A DNA stretch of 64,000 nucleotides, from contig CAJOHX010000005.1 of the NCBI GenBank assembly GCA_905234475.1, forward strand, positions 1 through 64,000, given 5' to 3'. Shown piece by piece: positions 8,505 to 14,164 of this stretch. Source of the DNA: an uncultured Bacteroidales bacterium. Its GTDB lineage: Bacteria > Bacteroidota > Bacteroidia > Bacteroidales > UBA932. How positions within the stretch are numbered: position 1 is the stretch's first letter; each line of letters starts with the position of its first letter. A program made the position numbers and the translations under genes. A model generated the notes under the pieces. That model was given only the letters and a program-made list of their open reading frames with translations, searched no databases and was not told the DNA's origin.

Positions 8505-8582
8505 GGGAGATTAGCTCAGTTGGTTCAGAGCACTTGCCTTACAAGCAAGGGGTCACTGGTTCGAACCCAGTATCTCCCACCA
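8505..8582 (+). tRNA. tRNA-Val (anticodon TAC)
   Basis: The cloverleaf can be read directly: acceptor GGGAGAT/ATCTCCC, D-arm GCTC...GAGC, anticodon arm CTTGC-CTTACAA-GCAAG with anticodon TAC, T-arm with GTTCGAAC, discriminator A and an encoded CCA. It has its own strong promoter. The tmRNA starts 10 nt after the CCA, so both RNAs are likely cut from one primary transcript. Confidence 0.96.
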
Positions 8583-8592
8583 ATTATCTTTC

Positions 8593-8972
8593 GGGGATGT
8601 TCTGGTTTTGACAGCACTGACTTCGGATGGTAAGCACGTCGGGCGTAGGGGGCTGGCCCGTTAATCCCAGCCTTCGAGCCATAACTGGCAACTACAACTT
8701 TGCATACGCTTGCTAATCTCCAAGAGATTCAGCATTAATCGATTCCGCCTAGGCTGCGGGACGACGTATATCCCTCCAGCTTTAGGCCGGTTCAGTCTGG
8801 ATCCAGGGGTATCATCAAAACCGGATGCGCGGGGCAGACGCCTCTAGGACCCGCTAAGACCCGTAGTGGCCTGCCTTCCGGCAGCTCCGGGCCGACAATC
8901 AAAGAAAGGATAAGCGTGTAGAAAGCCACCTGGGGCTTTGTTTGGACGGCGGTTCGACTCCGCCCATCTCCA
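8593..8972 (+). ncRNA. ssrA: Transfer-messenger RNA (tmRNA)
   Basis: The 5' end GGGGATGTTCTGGTTTTGAC and the 3' end GGTTCGACTCCGCCCATCTCC form the tRNA-like domain, pairing GGGGATG with CATCTCC through one G-U pair. It frees ribosomes stalled on broken mRNAs and tags the nascent chain for proteolysis. The tag frame runs from GGC at 8687 to TAA at 8714-8716 and reads GNYNFAYAC; the family tag usually ends in LAA, so the YAC end is unusual. The exact resume codon is not certain. CCA is not encoded after the discriminator A. The 3' acceptor strand is also the left arm of a long inverted repeat. Confidence 0.93.
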
Positions 8973-9015
8973 CGAAAATAGCCATCGCGGTCGCGATGGC
9001 TATTTTCGTGGAGAT
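8966..9015 (+). terminator. 23-bp perfect inverted repeat overlapping the tmRNA 3' end
   Basis: Arms 8966-8988 and 8993-9015 are exact complements around a GGTC loop. The left arm contains the last seven bases of tmRNA plus the CGAAAATAGCCATCGC that follows; the right arm regenerates TGGAGAT. It serves best as the tRNA-Val/ssrA terminator, yet the stem would compete with the tmRNA acceptor stem until 3' processing. Confidence 0.75.
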
Positions 9016-9167
9016 CAACCTCAACCCCCTCGGCCTGTCGGCCGGTCCCCCAGGGGACATGCGGCCTTCACTTCGTTTCGGCCGGCGGCTCCGCTGCTTC
9101 GATGCTTCGCATCTCGCTGACGCTTCACCGCGCGCCTGACGGCGCCTCGCTTCGCTCGGACTGTCCG
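9016..9167. other. Non-coding stretch of short GC-rich palindromes
   Basis: Roughly 150 bp between the tmRNA hairpin and the deoD stop codon. It contains many small self-complementary GC-rich words (CGGCCTGTCGGCCG, GGCCGGCGGC, CGCTTCGCTCGG) but no convincing gene, promoter or T-tracted terminator. Track ORFs here are in frame with nothing recognisable. Confidence 0.5.
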
Positions 9168-9884
9168 TTATATGAGATCCAAGGCAACTTCCACCATGTG
9201 GTTGAAGGTGGTCTGGCGCTCTTCGGGGGTTGTGACTTCGCCGGTGAGGATGTGGTCGGAGATGGTGCAGATTACGAGGGCCTTCCGGCCGGCATAGGCG
9301 GCGTTCATGTAGAGGGCGGAAGCCTCCATTTCTACGGCAAGGACGCCCATCTGGCGCCATTTCTCCGTCTGCGGATTCGCGGAGTAGAAGACATCGGAAG
9401 AGAGAACATTGCCCACTTTGTAATGATAGCCGTGCTCCTCGCAGGAGGCGGCTGCCCTGCGCAGCAGGTCAAAGTCGGCGATGGGGGCATAGGTTCCCGG
9501 CAGGTTGTACTGGGCGCCGTAATTGGAGTCCGTGCTGGCGCCCATGGCGATGACCAGGTCGCCGAGGTGCAGGTCGGGATCGTACGAGCCGGCGGAGCCC
9601 ACGCGGATGATGGTCTTGACGCCGTAGAAATGGTAGAGCTCGTAGGTGTAGATGCCGATGGAAGGGATGCCCATGCCGTGGCCCATCACGCTCACGCGCT
9701 TGCCGCGCACGGTGCCGGTGAAGCCCAGCATGTTGCGGACGCTGTTGAACTGGACGGGATTCTCCAAATAATTCTCGGCGATGAATTTGATGCGCAGCGG
9801 GTCGCCCGCCATGATGACGGTCTCGGCGATCTCGCCTTTCTGCGCCCCGATGTGGGGAGTGGGTGTATTGGCCATATTATTCAT
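9168..9884 (-). CDS. deoD: Purine nucleoside phosphorylase, DeoD type
   Basis: A 238-residue enzyme of the hexameric PNP/UDP family; it reversibly cleaves purine (deoxy)nucleosides with phosphate to free base and (deoxy)ribose-1-phosphate in nucleoside salvage. Visible motifs: TPHIGAQKGEIAETVIMAGDPLRIKFIAENYL at the N-terminus, the phosphate/sugar loop RVGSAGSYDPDLHLGDLVIA, and VEMEASALYMNAAYAGRKALVICTISDHI with the substrate-binding MEA. The first ATG overlaps the end of the upstream dipeptidase gene by 8 nt (ATGAATAA); the ATG three codons later, just after that stop, is equally plausible and gives the more typical N-terminus. Translational coupling to the dipeptidase is likely. Confidence 0.92.
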   Translation of the reverse strand: MNNMANTPTPHIGAQKGEIAETVIMAGDPLRIKFIAENYLENPVQFNSVRNMLGFTGTVRGKRVSVMGHGMGIPSIGIYTYELYHFYGVKTIIRVGSAGSYDPDLHLGDLVIAMGASTDSNYGAQYNLPGTYAPIADFDLLRRAAASCEEHGYHYKVGNVLSSDVFYSANPQTEKWRQMGVLAVEMEASALYMNAAYAGRKALVICTISDHILTGEVTTPEERQTTFNHMVEVALDLI

Positions 9885-10755
9885 ATTGTCTGACGGGGAA
9901 AGTGAAATAGGTGTCCGGGTAGGGCTCGTCCTTGAGGGTGAAATGCCACCACTCGGAGTCGAGGGTCTTGAAGCCGTGACGCACCATCGCGTCGCGCAGG
10001 AGCATCCGCAGGGCGAACTGCTCCGGAGTAATGGTGGCAGTGTAGTCGGGATGCGACTCCTCGCCGAACCAGTCGAAGGTGCCGCCCATGTCGACCTCCC
10101 GCTCCGTGGCCATGTCGAAGAGCGTCAGGTCCACGGTGGAACCGCGCGTGTGACCGGATTTCTCCATGATATACTCCTGCTCGAAGAGCACGGATTTATC
10201 CAGGTCGGGATAGAAATAGGGCTTCATCAGCGTGTCGGAGACGTCCGCCGCCCAGCGGACGAAATGGTCCACCGCGCACTGCGGACGGTACGCGTCGAAG
10301 ATCTTGATGCGGTAGCCCTGCTCCTTGAGGTCGTCGCTCACGGCGAGCAGCGCCTCCGCGGCCTCGCGTGTCAGCAGCGCCGTGGGCTGCTCGTAGCCGT
10401 CGATGGGCACGCCCACGAAATTGTAGGAGGTATGGTAGCGGATCTCCAGGATGGCGTCCGGGATAAACTCGGCCAGGTCCACGAAATCGTCGTAGTTGGC
10501 CTCCGGGGCCTCCTTGGCCTTGCCGAACAGGCCGAAGACGGTGCGGATGGCGCGGGAGTGGCGGCGGGCGTCGCCTTTGACTTCGGCCACGGAGGCGGCG
10601 GAGATGCCGTCGATGCCCTTGATCTTGTTCTCGAACCGGGCAATGCCCAGGTACGCCGGGCGCAGGCGCTGCTCGTTGCTGGCCCAGCAGAGCAGCAGCA
10701 CGAGCACGGCGAGGAGGATCCACAGGATGCGGCGGGAAGTGCGTTTCTGTTTCAT
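9877..10755 (-). CDS. D-alanyl-D-alanine dipeptidase, VanX/DdpX family (peptidase M15D)
   Basis: 292 residues: a short N-terminal membrane anchor (RRILWILLAVLVLLLCW), an unusual ~75-residue spacer, then the zinc peptidase domain. The metal-binding motifs SGHTRGSTVDLTLFD and SEWWHFTL are intact, with DMGGTFDWFGEESH between them as in VanX-type enzymes. The family hydrolyses D-Ala-D-Ala; with an export anchor it probably recycles or trims peptidoglycan-derived dipeptide in the periplasm and need not confer vancomycin resistance. No VanS/R/H/A neighbours exist. A TATCTTTA box ends 4 nt before the ATG. deoD overlaps its 3' end. Confidence 0.85.
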   Translation of the reverse strand: MKQKRTSRRILWILLAVLVLLLCWASNEQRLRPAYLGIARFENKIKGIDGISAASVAEVKGDARRHSRAIRTVFGLFGKAKEAPEANYDDFVDLAEFIPDAILEIRYHTSYNFVGVPIDGYEQPTALLTREAAEALLAVSDDLKEQGYRIKIFDAYRPQCAVDHFVRWAADVSDTLMKPYFYPDLDKSVLFEQEYIMEKSGHTRGSTVDLTLFDMATEREVDMGGTFDWFGEESHPDYTATITPEQFALRMLLRDAMVRHGFKTLDSEWWHFTLKDEPYPDTYFTFPVRQYE

Positions 10756-10759
10756 GATG

Positions 10760-10767
10760 TAAAGATA
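10760..10767 (-). promoter_or_regulatory. -7 element TATCTTTA, 4 nt before the dipeptidase start
   Basis: One mismatch (final A for G) to TAnnTTTG; the gap CATC then ATG predicts a leaderless transcript. Confidence 0.55.
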
Positions 10768-10800
10768 TTCAAAATAATTGCAAACCCCGCCGGGATTGAT

Positions 10801-10808
10801 TATTTTTG
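10801..10808 (+). promoter_or_regulatory. -7 element TATTTTTG, 4 nt before the first fimbrillin-like gene
   Basis: Perfect TAnnTTTG with an ATTG at 10777-10780, spaced 20 bp, as a likely -33 element. It ends 4 nt before the ATG, so the whole four-gene lipoprotein operon appears to be led by a leaderless mRNA. Confidence 0.65.
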
Positions 10809-10812
10809 CATT

Positions 10813-11691
10813 ATGAAAAACATCAGAATTATCCTTTTTGCGGCCGTCGCTGCTCTCTCATTCATATCCTGCCAAAAAGAGCTGAAGCCTTCCCACGCCA
10901 TCACCATCGAGGCCGGCATCGGTTCGATGAGTCGCGCGACCACTGCAGGCAACACCACCACTTTCGTCACCGGAGACATCCTCTCCGTCTATGCCTGGAT
11001 GGGCAGCAAGACGGCGGTTTCCACGCCCCTCGTGGTCAATGGGGTGGAAAACACCCTGGGGACCGACGGCAAATGGATCCCCGCCCGCCAGATGCTCTGG
11101 AGAGACGTCACTTCCGCCCACTACTTCCTGGGCATCTACCCAAAGCGGACCGTCACCAACTTCACGGCGGATCCCTTCACGCTGAACCCGGCCGACTACG
11201 AAGCCAGCGACCTTCTCGTCGCCACCAACCTCACCGGTCTCAAGGCCAGCGACAACCCCGTGACGCTGAACTTCGACCACACAGTGGCCAAGCTCTTTGT
11301 CAACCTCAGCTTCCGCGACCAGTGGACCACGGCTCCTACGGTCACCGCTGTCACGGTCAAGGCCCGGAAGACGGGCACAGTGGATTATCTCACCAAGACC
11401 ATCACGGCTTCGGGCACGGAAACTGCTGCTCCGATCGCACTCTCCAAAATCGACAATGCCGCCTGGAGCGGCCTGCAGATACCCCAGTCGGGTGTGCAAA
11501 CCATCATCATTACCATCGAAGGCAACGACTTCGTCTTCACTCACTCGTCCGACATCCCGCTGGTGGGCGGCCAGTACACGACCGTCAACCTCAATGTGGG
11601 CCGCAATACCATTGAACTGGCCTCGGTCGGCGTCTCCAACTGGGCCGCCGGCACGACCATCGACGATGGCGACGCGCAGATTGTCGACTGA
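10813..11691 (+). CDS. Fimbrillin-family lipoprotein (short, no C-terminal domain)
   Basis: 292 residues. Signal peptide with lipobox (AALSFISC), then a fimbrillin-like fold: ITIEAGIGSMSRATT, FVTGDILSVYAW, a conserved NTLGTDGKWIPARQMLWRD strand, HYFLGIYP, ASDLLVATN, VTLNFDHTVAKLFVNLSF, and a terminal YTTVNLNVGRNTIELASVGVSNW. These are the landmarks of Bacteroidales Mfa1/FimA-like proteins (PF13149 group), exported as lipoproteins and sometimes polymerised into fimbriae after Arg-specific cleavage. The track ORF starts 1 kb too early; the real ATG follows the -7 box by 4 nt. First gene of four with 4-5 nt gaps; the third and fourth share the N-terminal module and add C-terminal domains. Confidence 0.8.
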   Translation: MKNIRIILFAAVAALSFISCQKELKPSHAITIEAGIGSMSRATTAGNTTTFVTGDILSVYAWMGSKTAVSTPLVVNGVENTLGTDGKWIPARQMLWRDVTSAHYFLGIYPKRTVTNFTADPFTLNPADYEASDLLVATNLTGLKASDNPVTLNFDHTVAKLFVNLSFRDQWTTAPTVTAVTVKARKTGTVDYLTKTITASGTETAAPIALSKIDNAAWSGLQIPQSGVQTIIITIEGNDFVFTHSSDIPLVGGQYTTVNLNVGRNTIELASVGVSNWAAGTTIDDGDAQIVD

Positions 11692-11696
11692 AGTCA

Positions 11697-12572
11697 ATGA
11701 GAATAAGAGAAACAGTCATCCTGGCCGTCACAGCCCTCCTGGCGCTGGCTTCCTGCACCAAGGGCCTTGGCGTGGCTCCCGTTGGTCCCCTGGAGATGCG
11801 GCTGGCTCCTTCGCTCGCAGACGGGCAGACCAAGGCCAGCCTCACCACGGAGGACCTGTATGCGTTCTGGCTGAAAGTGGACTGCCCGACCGATCCGACA
11901 TACAGTTATTATGAGAGAATAACCAAGACGGAAACGGGCTGGAAAGCCTCCAGGCCACTGTTCTGGAAAAACGAAACCACGCCGGTAACCTACTGCGCCG
12001 CTTTCGTCAACGGCTACAACTTTACGGAATGGGATTTCTCGAACAGTGTCAGTCATCTTGAAGTACTGGTCGACCAAAGCACGCTTGAGTATTTCCTCAA
12101 GAGCGATCTGCTTATTCTCGAACCATCCAGCATTGACTATGAATCCACCACGGATGGCGCGCTGCCGATAACGCTGAAACATGGCCTTTCCAGGGTGCGC
12201 TTCGTACTCAGTCTTGGGAACTCCTATTATGATAATGGCATCGGCCTGACGGACAACCCGGTTTCTAATTTGAAATTATACGGAATCAAGCTTGGATACG
12301 TTTATACGCCGGGCACCGGAGAGGTCGTTGGCAAAGTTTCGTTGTCGCATTTTCCTCGGGTTTTACCACTTCTGATCAGCTACACCCCCGGCACGGCATC
12401 GGATAAGACATCTACGGCTGTTTTTGAGGCCATTCTGCCTCCGCAGGTCTGCGAGCCCGGTTCCATCAGCGTGAGTTTCAGCATTGGGCCGACCGACTTT
12501 GAATGGATCAACGACAGAACCATTACCTTTAATCAGGACAAAACACTTGTCCTCCCCATCAGCTTGAACTAA
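11697..12572 (+). CDS. Divergent fimbrillin-like lipoprotein
   Basis: 291 residues with a lipoprotein signal (ALLALASC). The mature part has the same strand order as its neighbours but weak identity: LTTEDLYAFWLKVDC, PLFWKNETTPVTYCAAFVNGYNF, LLILEPSS, LPITLKHGLSRVRFVLSLG (matching the LNFDHxxAKLxVNL strand), and a final strand NQDKTLVLPISLN. It lacks the TDGKW signature of the others. Most likely a second structural or anchoring fimbrillin. Starts 5 nt after the previous stop. Confidence 0.7.
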   Translation: MRIRETVILAVTALLALASCTKGLGVAPVGPLEMRLAPSLADGQTKASLTTEDLYAFWLKVDCPTDPTYSYYERITKTETGWKASRPLFWKNETTPVTYCAAFVNGYNFTEWDFSNSVSHLEVLVDQSTLEYFLKSDLLILEPSSIDYESTTDGALPITLKHGLSRVRFVLSLGNSYYDNGIGLTDNPVSNLKLYGIKLGYVYTPGTGEVVGKVSLSHFPRVLPLLISYTPGTASDKTSTAVFEAILPPQVCEPGSISVSFSIGPTDFEWINDRTITFNQDKTLVLPISLN

Positions 12573-12576
12573 GATC

Positions 12577-14160
12577 ATGGTGAGAATCAAAACACATGTC
12601 CTGGCTGCCGTAATGCTTCTGGCGTTAACTGCCTGCAACAAAGACTTTGCTCCGGAGTCGGGGGGCATCATTGTCATTGATGCCGGCATCCGTGCCGGTA
12701 CCAAGGTGAGCTACGAGGGCGACGCCACGGAGTTCTCTGCCGGGGACCGGATTGCCGTGTATGCCTGGACGGGCGGTGCCGACGCCGTGCCGTCCAACCG
12801 CGTGGTGGACGGCGTGGGGAACACCCTCGGCACCGACGGCAAGTGGACGCCGGAGTCACGGATGTTCTGGTATGACGAAACGACGCCTCATTTCTTCCTG
12901 GGCATTTTCCCCGTTCCGGATGCCGTTGCCGACTTTACGGCCGATCCCTATACGCTGGATCCTTCGTCTGCGGCTTATACGGCCAGCGACCTGCTCGTTG
13001 CCACCAATTTCGGCACGGCGGGAGCAGGCCGCAAGGTTACCGACGGCGCGGTCCCGCTCAATTTTGACCATGTCCTGGCCAAACTGAACGTAAACCTGAA
13101 GTTCAATAGCCAGTGGGCAACCACGCCTGCGGTAAGCTCCGTGAGCGTCACGGCGCGGAAGACCGCCACGGTGAACTACCTTACCAAAACCGTCACCGCT
13201 ACGGCTACAGAGACTCCGGCCCCGGTGGACATCCCGGCCGCGGCTTCTGCTGCCACGGGTTATGCTCTCAGCTACAGCGGCCTGCAGGTGCCCCAGGGGG
13301 GTGTCACGGACGTGACCGTAACCATTGCCGGCAAGCATTACGTGTATGAATCCGCCTCCGACATTCCGCTCATCGCCGGCCAGTACACGACCCTTGGCCT
13401 GGTGGTGGAACTGGACAAAATCGTGCTGGGAAGCATTTCCGTGACAGATTGGGATACGGAATCTTTTTCCGACACGGAGCCGGTGCTGACGACGGTGGTG
13501 GACGGCCACGAGTTTGTAAATATGGGCGACGGGATCAAATGGGCCACTTGCAACGTCGGCGCTGCAAACCCATGGGAACGTGGTTTCAGTTATGGCTGGG
13601 GTGAGAAGATTCAGACGACAGCCTATCATTATGATGAACATTTTAATCCACATCCTACCGGTCCGGATGATTTGATTATAACGACCCCTCCTGATTGGTC
13701 AAACTACTCGTTCAATCCTTCTCATGACGGAGCATCATTTACCAAGTATACTGGAAGTGACTATACCGCGTTGCAAGCCGGAGATGACGTGGCTACGGCG
13801 ACGTGGGGCAGCCATTGGCGCATTCCTACACGCGATGAGTGGGCGACACTGCGCGACCCTTCCAAGTACCTTTGGAAATTGAAATGGATAAATGGCGTTC
13901 CCGGATTGGAGGTAATCCGCCTCTCTGGCTACTGCGCCGGCAACGCTATCTTTCTGCCCTGGACCGATGAGTTTAATGTAATTGTTATCCCACGCAAGTC
14001 AGGCAACTATTGGTCTTCCTCCCTTGACCAGAATAATCCATGCAAGGCCTGGAGCATGTTGTTCAATTTCACGGAAACCGAAGAGGATGGAGATATCTAT
14101 TTAGGGGAGTCCTCTCTGGAGCGCTGCCATGGTTTGTTTATTCGTCCTGTTACAGATTAA
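12577..14160 (+). CDS. Fimbrillin-like lipoprotein with C-terminal FISUMP domain
   Basis: 527 residues. Lipoprotein signal (MLLALTACN), then a fimbrillin-like module (~20-300) with AGDRIAVYAW, NTLGTDGKWTPESRMFWYDE, HFFLGIFP, ASDLLVATNF, VPLNFDHVLAKLNVNLKF. From ~313 onward it is a Fibrobacter-succinogenes-major-paralogue (FISUMP) domain: GDGIKWATCNVGAANPWERGFSYGWGE, WGSHWRIPTRDEWATLRD, GNAIFLPW, GNYWSSSL. FISUMP domains occur in secreted proteins of fibre-degrading bacteria and have no assigned activity; they resemble C-type-lectin-like or formylglycine-generating folds. The combination suggests a surface stalk carrying a binding head. 4 nt from the previous stop. Confidence 0.78.
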   Translation: MVRIKTHVLAAVMLLALTACNKDFAPESGGIIVIDAGIRAGTKVSYEGDATEFSAGDRIAVYAWTGGADAVPSNRVVDGVGNTLGTDGKWTPESRMFWYDETTPHFFLGIFPVPDAVADFTADPYTLDPSSAAYTASDLLVATNFGTAGAGRKVTDGAVPLNFDHVLAKLNVNLKFNSQWATTPAVSSVSVTARKTATVNYLTKTVTATATETPAPVDIPAAASAATGYALSYSGLQVPQGGVTDVTVTIAGKHYVYESASDIPLIAGQYTTLGLVVELDKIVLGSISVTDWDTESFSDTEPVLTTVVDGHEFVNMGDGIKWATCNVGAANPWERGFSYGWGEKIQTTAYHYDEHFNPHPTGPDDLIITTPPDWSNYSFNPSHDGASFTKYTGSDYTALQAGDDVATATWGSHWRIPTRDEWATLRDPSKYLWKLKWINGVPGLEVIRLSGYCAGNAIFLPWTDEFNVIVIPRKSGNYWSSSLDQNNPCKAWSMLFNFTETEEDGDIYLGESSLERCHGLFIRPVTD

Positions 14161-14164
14161 TAGT

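Noticed and set aside
8966-9015. attL/attR of an integrated element at the tmRNA
   Set aside because: The repeated 3' end is inverted, not direct, and no integrase or element follows; terminator is simpler.
8899-9360. ORF over the tmRNA 3' end (KIAIATAMAIF)
   Set aside because: It translates the inverted repeat and tmRNA sequence on the minus strand; such spurious proteins are common at structured RNA ends.
9877-10755. Vancomycin-resistance cluster
   Set aside because: The VanX-like gene stands without vanH, vanA-type ligase or vanRS; the ATP-grasp gene 4 kb away does not look like a D-Ala-D-Lac ligase.
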